64,000 nucleotides of DNA from Progne subis subis (lineage: Eukaryota; Chordata; Aves; Passeriformes; Hirundinidae): assembly GCA_022316685.1 (NCBI GenBank), contig JAKJHU010000067.1, positions 3,110,501-3,174,500 of the forward strand, in the 5' to 3' direction. Made by a program: the position numbers and the translations under genes. The notes under the pieces are model-generated. The model had not been told where the DNA came from, ran no database searches, and was given only the letters and a program-made list of their open reading frames with translations. The stretch's first letter is position 1. Every line of letters starts with the position of its first letter. This document shows, piece by piece, positions 38,884 to 52,960 of this stretch.

Positions 38884-39717
38884 CAAACACACCAACCAAA
38901 CAAAAAAACCCACACCCTATAAAATTTTCCATATGAAATCACTGCATGATAAACCTGTAGCACCAAGGTACTCATGTTCACAAGTACTTCCTTTCCCACT
39001 TTGATATGGAAGGAAGTCCATTTCCAGGTTGAATGATGAACTTTGTTGAGTAGCTCACTCCCTCAGCTGGCCTGAACTTGTGGAAGATTCAGCTCTTTCA
39101 GTAGGGACTCAGCTTCACTCTTCTCCCCAGACACTGATGAAACACTGTGACTTAAGATGCAATTTCCACCAGCTGGGCCTCAAAATGCCAAGCTGTGAGG
39201 ATTGGTGATGTGACCTAACATCTGTCTGACATCATCAAAAAGAGGCTTATTATCCATATAGGGAAAAGAAGCAAGACTGGAATGGACAAGGTAGGAATGC
39301 AAGCAAGAAGAGAAAGCCCACAAGTCTGCATGCAAAATCTTGTAAAATTTTTTACTGTCAACTGTAGAACATTCATCAACAGTGTCCTACATTGAAATGG
39401 GACACTGGGGGAGCTCTGTCAAGAAAGGAACAAAGAGTATGGCAACAACTAAACATCACTGCTTTCGTTTGCTCCTATATGCCTTGTGACTCACAGTGGC
39501 TGTCCTGTATGAGAACATATAGTCTAGAGGAAGAACAAAAATGACCACATCCGAAAAGAGATGAAGAGAAGGAATAAATTCAAATAGGAAACTATTACAT
39601 AACTATGCAAACCTTTTCTGCAAAAGATTTCATCAACTGAAGCCTACATGAAATGAGTTCTCAAGATTTTCACTAGGAAGTCTGAAGCAACACTTCCTAT
39701 TAGGTGCCAAAGGGGGG

Positions 39718-39806
39718 AAAAAACCAAAAAAAACCCACATAGAAAAAAAAACCCACCAAAACAAAACAAAACAAAACAAACAAAAAAACAAACAAAAAAC
39801 AAAAAA

Positions 39807-39844
<38 letters not shown>

Positions 39845-39896
39845 CCAAAACCAAAACAAAAAAACAAACACAAACAAAAAAAAACAAACCCAACCA
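39718..39896. repeat. A-rich low-complexity tract with pure (A)35 core
   Basis: About 180 bases made almost only of A and C, with AAAAC-type units and an uninterrupted 35-base A run at 39808-39842. The opposite strand gives meaningless Phe-rich open frames. Confidence 0.95.
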
Positions 39897-42800
39897 ATTA
39901 TAAAAGGGCTTCATAAGCATAGGAGAATATGAACTGAGCAATGAGATGGTCCCTGATACCTGCCTGCATAACTAAATGTTCCAGGCTGGAAAGTCAGAAG
40001 ATCCTATCATGTTTGATGTTCGATACATGTGACATACACATTAAATACACAAAACATGAATTCAAAGTCCCTCTGTATAGCCATCATATATTTATTGCTT
40101 TCTTATTAACCAACTCTCACTCTCATTAGAGAAACGTGTTCCCCTTTGCCAAAGATCTCTTCAACACTCAAAGACAGAAGCTACAAAAAACATACAACCC
40201 AGCTTTCTTAACCTCTTTCCTTCTACCCCTATCCCACCCCCAAAAAACAGCCCAAAAGATAATTTCCTAGGTTCTAATATTTATGAAGAAAAAAAATCAC
40301 CTTGCTGAAAAAAACCCACTTTCACAGTAAACTTCTTCCTTCTTTTAGTTCTTGTACTATAAAAACTACTTTTTTTTAGATATTATTACTGATAACACCA
40401 GCAGGTCATCAAACAAGGAAGAAAAACACTCAAGAACTCAAGCATTCCAGCTATTAACCATCCCTGTATAAGGAAACTTCAGTACATTTAGTAACTTATC
40501 TATTGAACATGTGCTGTATACATAAGAATGACTAAGGTCTGGAATCACGCACATACACCCCACATACTCTACTCTCTAATGATTATATTCATCATCTCTC
40601 CTATTCTGCAATACCAAACCAACAGTATCATATCTCCCTTCCTTAGAAAGCAACCAGACAGGAATACTACAATTCCTCTCATTTTCTCTTTAATTAAAAT
40701 CCTTTGAATTAATCTATGAAATATGGACAAATTCAGAACATGGCAAAGTGAAGAAGACACGAGAATCAAGAGAGAAACAGTGATGGCAAGAATAGTTCAG
40801 ATATTTTTACACAACGAACTTCTTTTACTCAACATACTCAATTTCAACACAGACAATACAGAGAAATCCAAGCATAAAATCTTTCAGAATTCTCAAAATA
40901 AGATTCTGAAGAACTTTAATCACACTAGAGGAGGATCAAAAACAATACTTTAACCAGGTAAAGCTATGCTATCTCAAAACAAAATCGCAACTCATTTTAA
41001 AGGAAGGTATTTAGCGAGGAACAGTCTCAAAATAAACAACCCAAGGAAGGAACCCATATGCAGTCTCCAAACAATGGTCATTGTATGTAATTACAATTAA
41101 TAACAAGGGGAGAGGGAGAAGAACATTGTAATGTTCCAAGTGTGCTGCTTTAACCGTCACAACTATTTTCAATAATTGCAAATACCAAGAAGAAAATGTC
41201 CTTAATCTGACTTTTACAGCTGGTAATAATTTGTAACAATATTTCATAGTCTGATGACTGTGAAATGCTCAAGGTGAAGACTCAAATATATTTTACAATG
41301 CCTAATGATACAAACAGAAAATTGAAAGTCCCTGGTTTATGCCCAGTTGGTAGAAATTACCTCCTCAATTGAAATTTGCCTCCTTTTAGTTTATTAAAAA
41401 GTAAAATGCAGTTCTTTAACCACCTTTCAATGTCAGTTGCCATGTTTCAGCTAATGGCTAGTAACTTTCAGAGGAATTGCTAAATTGTGAACATCCGTCT
41501 ATACTCCAACATGGATACAAAAAGTCTGAAAAATTATGTAGTTTCTCAGAGGATAAATGTGCTAAAGAAAAACATTCACTAGCAGTTGATCAGGGTAAGT
41601 GGTTTCCAAAAAAAAAGTCTCTAAATAATTCCCCTTAAAAGAAGGCTGGGGAAATAAATTATTACATAAAGAATTATCCTGAGAGAACCTGAAGGTTAAC
41701 TGTGTGTAGGGCATATATGACGGTGTACTGTAAAAGATACAATAGAATTTAAGGCAATATTTCCAGTGAGTACAAAAAGTCTCAAGTAAGAAAAAAAAAG
41801 TTTAAGATAAACAATGAAAAGCAATTTTTCAGCCTAGGATCACAGGGGGAACTGATATCACCACATCTTGACAAGATGGAAGGTAAGGCACATGTGAACA
41901 AATTCACTGCCTACATCTCAAGTGTTTTCATAAAGCCAAAAGATAGCTTTTTGTGGAAACTAAATTCACACTAGTAATGCTTTAGATTAATTTCAACAAA
42001 TGTCTACCACCACTCAAGAAGATGAGCAGTCCAAAACACTCAGCCTTCATTTAATGAATTAAGTCACTGAATTATTTTAAACTGCAAAATTATTCTTGAG
42101 ATTTTCCTAACAGTACAGAAGCCAAAGAATTAAAGATATCAAACCTTCTCTGATGCAATACTCAGGGACATTTTTTTTCTACAGGAATCTTAGAGCTGAT
42201 TAATTAGACTGCACCATTCTCTTTTACCAGCCTTGGTTTTTGTGCAGTCAATGAGGACAGAAGCTAGATAAGAGATCCAACCAGGACACGGTTATCTGCT
42301 GCACCTACTTAATTATTCATCAGGAAAGATTTCCTGCTTGACACACAACACAAAAAGACAACAGTGTGATGCCAAAGGCATCCAGGCCTAAGAGCCATAA
42401 AGAAACAGCACCCAACCCTTCAAGTAGTTATTAGCCTGTCAATAAGACATTTGAATGGGTTTAATACCTCCATAAAACAGGCAGGCAAAAGTCTTCTCCA
42501 GCTTAAAGAAGTAGCTGTAACCCTTTACCATTTAATGGTTTTCACTGCTCATTACGCTGCTGGGGAGAGGTTCAAACACATTCAGAAAACTAACAGGAGT
42601 TTACATCTTCACTTACCTGAAATGGGACTGGTATGATCAAGCCCTGAATTACAGTTTAAGGTAATTCAACACACATAGAAGCTCTTGAAGCTCTGTGACA
42701 AGACCCAATGTTATCAAAATTGAACTCTGCACTGTCTGCCAGCAAGAATTAACTGCAATCCAAGATCCTGTTATTTTCCTTTCTCAGCTCATTCCTTACT

Positions 42801-44457
42801 GGAGGAATGAGTTGAGAAAACCTGCCAGGTCGATTTTCAGTCTGCACAGAACAAAACAAACTATAGAAAAACTAAGAACATTTATAATATTTATGCCTTA
42901 ATAATAATTTTTGCCTTCTAAAATCTTTATGCAAAAATACAAGGCAAGATACTGCAAGAAGAGGAAACTAAGCTAAACTACAGGCTTCACTTCATAATTG
43001 GAATTCTTAAAGAATTAGAATAATTGTAAGGAAAGAGTCAGTAAGAATTCCAGCTTGTTTAGAGAAGAATCAGTTAAGGCTATAACATATATAAGTGAAA
43101 CTACAAACATACATAAGGAACATGCCAATATTTATTTCCTTCATACAGCAGTAGAAAACAAAACAAGGTAATTGTAGTGTAAATAGGGTGGAAAAAGGCC
43201 TATGATATTACTAAGGAAATAGAGAATGGAAAACAAAGCCAAGACTTACTTGGCTTTGGGGAAAAATGTCACAAGATAAACACTTAGAATACACATTTTC
43301 ATAATTTATTAAGGGAAAAATATCCTACGTATTAGAGAATAAAATTAAGACTTAGAGTTTAAAGTATTATCTTGACTTTATTTTGTTTTCCACAGAACAA
43401 ATAATTAAGTGATCCAGGAAGTCCTTTCAATGCTTCTCAGTTGTTAGTATAATTTTACATTGTTTACACGAAAAAACAAGCAGTTCTTACTTCTACAATG
43501 GTGTTTCAGTGACTTTTTTTTATTCGGATTAAAATACTTTAAGTTACCCCTGCTACATTGAGGGAACTAGTGGAATACAGTATTGTAGAGTTACATACAG
43601 GACACTTATAAGAAACCTAGAACAGTGGAATCCAAATTCAGTTTTATTATTAAAAAATATTTATGAATTGAATACCTAGGACATATTTTTCAGGCACTAA
43701 GAAAAGCAATAAATGGTTCTAGTGTTCTTAAATATATTTATATTGGCATTGTATGTGATTATTGAGAAAAACTCCCCACTACCTTTTTGGTTTACCTAAT
43801 GCAAAACTCAGCTTTATCTTCTAGTCACCAAAAAGATAAATAACTGCATGTAAGGTGTCAGACAAACTGAAAACTTACAAGAACTCCAGGCAAACTGGGT
43901 AATGGACAGTGCACAATCAATTATACTTTTTTTTATTGAGGTTGTAAGCACAATGCATTCTGAGAGTATGAGGCAGGGTTGATCTACAGTTAAGAGAAAA
44001 CAAAGCAAAAAACCCACCAAAAAACCAAACAAACCAAAAATCACTTATAAGAGTTGCTAAAAGCAGACCAGAAGCTGAGGTGCTTAAATAATATGTAATG
44101 TCATCAAAATTAGGTCACTATGATACTTTTGCTGTTCTTTCAAGTGACTAGCCAAGCAATGTTTTGCTTTGCTTTTTATTCTTCCTCCCAGTGGTATACT
44201 TTCATCTGTTTATACTTGTTGGACGAAAAATTGAATTCAACACGAGTACTAAACAAACAGTACGGAAATGAACAACAAAGAATAACTAATTCTAAGACAT
44301 AGGTTAATTTATGCCTTAATAAAGTTCACTAAATCTCTCAATATCAGCAACTCTTTCAAAAAGAAGTCTGAATTAGGACATCAGAACTCACATACAGCAT
44401 ATTTCAGTCCAGACAAGTTTTCATTACAGACAGGGAAGAAAGATTAAGAATCGTGTA

Positions 44458-46440
44458 ATCACAGAATATGCAGAATGGAAGGGACTGACAACTCCTGGCC
44501 CTGCACAGGACATCCCAATAATCACACCCTGTGCATGAGAGAATTGTGCAAATGCTTCTTGAACTTTGTCAGGATTGATGCTGTGACCACTTCCCTGGGG
44601 AGACTGTTCTAGTGTTCAACTACCCTCTGGGTGTAAAATCTTTTCCTGATATCCTCTCCTGACTCATGCCATTTCATGCCACTTCCTTGGGTCCTGTCAC
44701 TGGTCACAAGAGTGAAGAGATAGGTACCTGCCCCTCCCCTTCTTCTCATGAGGATGTTGAAGACCCCAACAAGATCTGTCCTTAGTCTCCTCCAGGCTGA
44801 ACAAACAAAATTACTTCAGCCATTCCCCACAAGGCTTCCCCTCAAGGCCCCTCACCATCCTTGTTGCCCTCCTCTGGATGCTAATAGGCTAGTGGTGTCC
44901 AAAACTGCACACAGGACTCGAGGTGAGGCCACACCAGAGCTGAGCGGGACAATCACCTCCTTTGAGTGATTGATGATGCTGTACCTGATGCCCCTCAGGA
45001 TACAGATGACCCTCCTGGCTGCCAGGGCACAGTGATGACTCAATCTTGCCATTGACCAGAACTCCCAGGCTCCTTTCTGCAGCACTGCCTTCCAGCCTCT
45101 CATCTAGAGTATAAATACAATCAGGGTTGCCCCATCACAGTGGAAAATCCAGCACTTGTCCTTGTTAAGGACTCATATTTGGTGAGTGCCCAGCCCTCTG
45201 ATTTGTCTGGGTCTCTCTGAAGAGCATCTCTACCCTCGAGGGAGTCAACAGCTTCTCCCAAATTTGGTGTAATTGGCAAATTAATTCCTTTGAGATCTAT
45301 GTCTATGTCATTAATGAAGACCTTGAAGAGCACAGGGCTGAGTATGAAGCCTGCAGAACCCCACTAGTGACCAGTCACCAAAATTCTATTCCCTACACCC
45401 TATTCACTACAACCCTTTGCACCTGACCTGAGAGCCACTGCTCATCCACCACATGATGTGTTTATTCAGCTGTGGGCTGGACATTTTGTCCAGGAGGATA
45501 CTGTGAGAGACAGCATCAAAAGCTTTACTGAAAAACAAAAAAATTACATCAACTGTCTTTCCTGGGTCAGCTAGGTGGGTTACTCTGTCACAGAAGGAAA
45601 TCAGGTTTGACATGCAGGACTTTCCCCACACAAAGCTGTCCTGGCTGTGACTGATAAGTATATTAATCTCCAGGTGTTTTTCAATACCTCACAGAATAAT
45701 CTTTTCCATGATTTTACCAGGCACTGAAGTGAGACCGAAAGTTCTGTAGTTTCCAGGGTCCTCCTTAACCTTCTTGAAAATCAGGACAGTGCTGGCCAGC
45801 TTCCAGTCAGCTGGGAGCTCTCCAGATTCCCAAGACCACTAAAAAATCATTGAGAGAGGTTTTGTGATTACATCAAGCAGTTCATTGAGGATTCTTGGAT
45901 GAATCCCATCAGGCTCCATAGATTTGTAGGGATCCAGCTGGACCAGTAGATCCCATACAATGGCAGAGTCAACTGGGAGTTGATTTTCACAGTCATGGCT
46001 CAGGGTACTGAGACTCTCTTGGTCCATCATCCATGCTGAAGATGGAGGCAAAGAATGATTGAACGAACCCCTGTGTCTTGTCTCTGACCCTGCTTGTGAG
46101 GTGACCATTCTTGTCCTGTAATGGGCTGATGTTATTTTTACACTGCCTATTGCTATTAATATATTTGAAAAAACCCTCTTTTTTGTTGTCCCCCACATTT
46201 CTGGCAGCTTCAACTCCAATTGAGTTTCAGCTGCGCAAATTTTCTCCCTACAGTGGCAAGCAGCACCTCTGTATTCCTCCCATACCACCTGACCCTGCTT
46301 CCACTGGACATACACCTTCCTTTTTTACTATGTTTCCAAGATAAGATTCCTGTTCACCCAAGCCAGCCTTCTGCCTCACCTGCTTGACTTCCAACTTTTG
46401 GGAATTGCTTGCTCCTGTGCCCTTAGGAGGTGATGTTTAA
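44458..46440 (-). mobile_element. Longest CR1 LINE copy in the window, decayed ORF2 and 3' UTR, sense to TDRD3
   Basis: About 2 kb on the minus strand. From high to low coordinates the frames read LPEMWGTTKKRVFSNI and MEPDGIHPRILNELLDVITK (CR1 'KSMGPDGMHPRVLRELADVI'), then GKSCMSNLISFCDR and FFSKAFDAVSHSILLDKM (the conserved SKAFDTVSH reverse-transcriptase motif). These are followed by a CALAARRVICILRGIR-like segment and a CR1 3' end near 44458. Frameshifts and stops throughout mean no working enzyme. A full CR1 is roughly twice this length, so the 5' half is missing. Confidence 0.95.
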
Positions 46441-48582
46441 AAAGCGAACAGCACTGATGGACCCAAGCACCCGCAAAAGGGACTTTACTTAGCTAACTGG
46501 AAATTGTTTGGAACAACTGAAATAAAAATCAGAATATTTCCAGTAATACATGCTCCTTTGGGCCAATAGCACTGATCAGTGAAAGAAAAGTAATTATTAA
46601 AGTCACTTTAAAATCCCTTTTGTTCTCTTGTAAAGAGGAAATACAACCAAGTTACTTCAATCTTTAGTCAAGGAACTAAGCAGCATTCATTGCATTCATA
46701 GCATTTCCATGCTATCTGGATTTATTATTAATAAGAACACTGAGACAAAGAAAAATGACCAACAGTGTTCAGCTTAAAAGACAAACCTGAGTATCAATGG
46801 GTGAACTGCAAATGCACAATGAGGATTACGCTTAGCACTCAAACAGAAAAAAGTGAAGAGGTAGGTCCTAATCAACTTTGTTCTGCAAAAATCCTATAGC
46901 TGCAAGGACCTTCTAGCAACAAAAGAGCAATTTGTCAGAAAACAACGCATTAAAATGATTACTGTGAAGATGTTGATTGGCATTTATCTTGTGTAACTAT
47001 ATTGATCTGAAATTTCATTGTTTGAATTTATTTAATTCAACTAGGCTACCCTGAGAGAAAAAAAGAACCTTGAGAAGGTATTTTTCACTTTTGAATAGAC
47101 TGAAAGTCCTTGGAAATTCCTCTTTTGTCTCCAGTAACAACAGAGGAAGCTTCAATAACGCAATCACGATGCAACATGATGTCAGGACTATGGTACTTAA
47201 CTGTCAGAATCACCTCTCCATACATTGTCGCACCCGTGTGTCGGCTTTAACAAACTAACTCTGAAATAAAATAAATCAACCTAGGGGAACAAGAACATGG
47301 TCCATTTCATTCAATTCATCTTGTGGTATGTGACTGACAATCCAACATGGGAGGAGAGGGATGAGGAAGAACACATGGTCAGATATAGGCAGAAGAGGCA
47401 GGGAAAATGACCACTTTACTACTAGGAGCAAGTAGGAAATGGCACCTCACTACCAGGATCAACTTAGCCTTTATATAAGTCCAAGTTCTTATACTGTGAG
47501 AGCTAACATTCAGCGGCCTAAAGCAAAATAAAAGCCACTCCTCAAAACTGTAACCAAATGAAGAAAAGTCTGATTATTAACCCAGAAAAAGAGTTAAAAT
47601 AATACAATCTTACAGTAAGTAACTGTAGGTCAGCTAGTAGGACAAAAAGTAGGACAAAAAGAAGGGGAAAAAAAGGGTAGATTTTCATACAAACAGCAAT
47701 GCATCAACTGGGAAAAGTTCCAGGTATCTTGTTAAGTACAAAAAGGCCATCTCAGAGGCATCGGAGAGCTACAGGCAACAATACCACTGGGAAGAAACAG
47801 AAGATGACTGTTCAGCCTCTGCAGCAGTAGTAACATGGTTCTATGACCCACAAGTAAGAACTTTTAAAATAAGCACAGTCAACCATCATTAAGGAATCAT
47901 TACGCAGATGTGTATTTTTTGTGCATCCTTTTATAATAAGAGTAAACAGCAAAGAATTGTGTATTCCTGATATTTTTTTAATCAAAATGGATCTCTGCTC
48001 CCATGATATTCACTAGTAAGGCCCTTTGAAATTTCCAACTTCCATAAGGCTAATACATTCTAAACTTCATAAAACAGATTTTGATGCATACATGACCACT
48101 ACAATATTTGGCAAAGAAAAAATCATTGAAACAAGAATAAAATCATGATACAAAATAAAGGAATACAGATATCTATTTTTAGTCATACATACACATGTAG
48201 TGAAAAGCTTCAGAACATAAGTTTTAAATTACGGCTTCCTAACCCTTACAGAACAACATACAATGTACATGAAATAAAACAAAAAAATGGGTTGAATAGA
48301 GTAAGTAACAACTTTTAAGAGAGAAAACATGCATAAAACTGTTTGGCTGACAGATCAATTACTCATTTTCAAACAATACAATTGAAATTTATTATACAGG
48401 AACAATAACACATCATAATACATGTCTATCAGGTTTCATATAGACAACTAAAATCTGAGATTTTGTTCATGTATTTGTTCAACTATTTTTCTACACATGT
48501 AGGTAACATTCTTCGCATGAGTAGGCATTGATTGCTTAAGAGTTACATATTTTGTACAGACTATGTAGTTTATATATTTTTA

Positions 48583-50658
<2,076 letters not shown>

Positions 50659-51497
50659 CTTGTTGTCTTCCCAATAAAGAGCAAAACATTCATCCCCTGG
50701 TCTCCAACTTTTTCCATACTCCACATGAATCGATGGTTCCAGTATTTTCTCTGGTTTGATGGGTCCAGTTCTCCTTTTGGGACCAGTGTTGTAATACAAC
50801 ATTTTATCATCAAAAGATGGGATCACAGTGGGTCCTGATGATTTGATAGGTCCTACTCGTCTTCCTTTCTGAGGATGTTCTGTATCTCCATTTGGTACAG
50901 CACTAAAATTATCAGTCCTACTGGGATTTTGGTAATCATTATTAACACCAAAATGTTGCTCACTTTTTACCATAAAGGCTTCACTATTTATTGTTCGTGC
51001 CTTCCTATCACAAAAAATTTCAGAATTGTGTGTTTGGTTTTCCCTTTTCCCACGTTTCTGGTTATTGTTATCTGTCACATCTTGAGCAGCAGAATTTTCC
51101 TTGAATTCTGTAAAAGACATTCCTTTTCCTACTCTGTTTTGCACATTGTTATCCCTTTTCCTGAAAGCAGTATCACTCTGGTGAGTGGTTATGGGATAAC
51201 CCAAATCCTTTGACCTATCATTTCTAGGATAATGTCTGTCACTTTTATGTTTTTCATCTGTCCAGTGTTCTAAAGAGCTGCGCCTTTCAGGACCTCTGTT
51301 TCTTGGTAACCCACCACTTTCCAAAGTCTGCCTTGAATTCTGAAAATCCTTTTGAAAACGAGGGGGTTTCTCATTCCTTGGTTGTCTCATGTCATTGCGA
51401 GAAACATGTCTTGAATGATTCTCTTTAATGCCATTCTGTTCTGTATTCATAACTTTGTGCTGTACTTGATGTGTTGGCTGAAATTGCAATTTTGGTT
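50659..51497 (-). CDS. TDRD3: TDRD3 large coding exon: disordered linker and first half of the Tudor domain
   Basis: This 839-base exon is the largest of the gene. It completes a split glutamate codon and encodes 279 residues (window residues 217-495). Most is polar and low in hydrophobics (many Asn, Arg, Ser, Lys, Gln), as expected of a disordered linker. It has conserved islands: [38 protein letters not shown] and [17 protein letters not shown]. The last part, [16 protein letters not shown] (about residues 480-495), is the first strands of the Tudor domain; the tyrosine in FALYW aligns with the first aromatic-cage position of the SMN Tudor domain. The linker has diverged from mammals more than the domains have, which is normal for the family. 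The acceptor TTTTCTTTGTAG and donor AAG|GTATGC are good. Confidence 0.97.
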
Positions 51498-52029
51498 CTA
51501 CAAAGAAAAAAAATATTTCAATTAACATATTTCACACAAATACGTTTTAGAAATATTGTTCTAGACTGTGATAAAGCAACAGTATTCTTTAAAAATGTAT
51601 GCTCCTTTGTGACATGGAAATGGAATGGTACACACAAAGAATTTAGCAGACACATTTGAACTGCAATTCCTAGTTATTGGAAAATATATGCTACTCTGGG
51701 CTGTACTTAGAAGCAAAACACCTATGAGGAAGAGGAAAGCCAGGCATAAATTTCAAGGACATTACTCGTTCCTGCCTATGGACATCAACAACCCACTTGA
51801 GTAAGAGCCGTTTAAGACAGAAGAATAGAATTCCAAGATGGAGAAAGGAGAAGGAAGGAAAATAAGGAGGAAAATAGAATACTTCTAATCTGAACTGAAA
51901 CTTTCTGTAAAAATACCTTACTAACTGCTATTCAGGATAAAGGAGAAAAGGCAAGAAAGGGAAGTGATAAAATGAACATAGCTGGCAAAATGTAGGTAAC
52001 AAGAATAGTAGCAAAGACCAAAACTCTGG

Positions 52030-52960
52030 ACACTCTGATCAGTGAGCCATAACAGGACCTGCTCCACTGTCACCTTTAAGAGCTTAAGCTCCACTGTCAC
52101 CTTAAGAACTCACAACTGATGAGAATAAAGGCAAGATTATCATGACTATCACTAAAAAGAGGAAACATGCTATAGCCTGCTGGAGAGGAAGGGAGCTGTG
52201 GGTATCTGTGAAACTTTTTATCGAATTATGAGTTTTTTAGGCAAACATGAAATTTTTATTGGGCTGTTTAGGTGAAGAGCAAAAGGAGGGGAAAAATGAA
52301 GATGAACCCAGGGGAAAATAAAGAAGAAATGAGATTAAACAGGAGACCTGCAAGTCAGTAGGTTCCTGGTCAATACAGTCCTCCATGTGATCACTGCAAC
52401 CTGTCTCATCTCCTTATTAAATTATCTTTCTAAATTCTCTGTTGTGGATGTGAAGGGACATGTTTTTAAACCTACTGGCAAATTTGAGATAGGGTAAGCT
52501 GGTAACTGGGACAAGGAAGACCTGGCAGCTGAATATTGGTGAAACCATGGGTCTTGAAGGCCATCTACCAGGGAGACCCCAGGTCTAGGCTCACACAGTG
52601 GCCAGATGTATCTAAAATACATTCATAACCCTCCTACCAGCTCCAGCCAACAAGCTGGACTAGAGGTGTCTAAGGTGGGTACCAGAGGTCAGGGGTCTCC
52701 TGGCCAGGAAAGTCTCACATGGGTGGTGTGTGTGCTGCTGGCTGGGTATGAGATCTGCTAGCAGACTTTAAACTTGATGGAAAAGGAAAACATAAACCCA
52801 TTAAAGGGTTGCATATTTACATGAGCAATTTTGTGCCATGTGGGTGGCTGCAAAGGTGTCATTCTCTTGCTTGTGTCCATGAGCCTGAGCCTGCAAGGGC
52901 CTGGTGGGACTGTACACTTCAGGCTCTCATATACTCCCATGGAAAGGAATGTTACTACTA
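52030..52960. mobile_element. Possible LTR-derived or other interspersed repeat
   Basis: A 900-base segment, richer in GC than the surrounding intron, with a partly repeated motif CTCCACTGTCACCTT (52059 and 52089). A stretch around 52412-52440 (CTCCTTATTAAATTATCTTTC) looks like the end of some avian LTRs. No TG...CA ends or target-site duplication were established, so class and limits are tentative. Confidence 0.3.

Noticed and set aside
39633..39941. Phe-rich minus-strand open frames resembling a membrane protein
   Set aside because: Translation of an A/C low-complexity tract; the apparent hydrophobic segment is an artefact of poly-T codons.
45839..46315. 158-codon minus-strand open frame as a possible gene
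   Set aside because: It is a CR1 ORF2 fragment continuing into other frames of the same decayed element, not a host gene.
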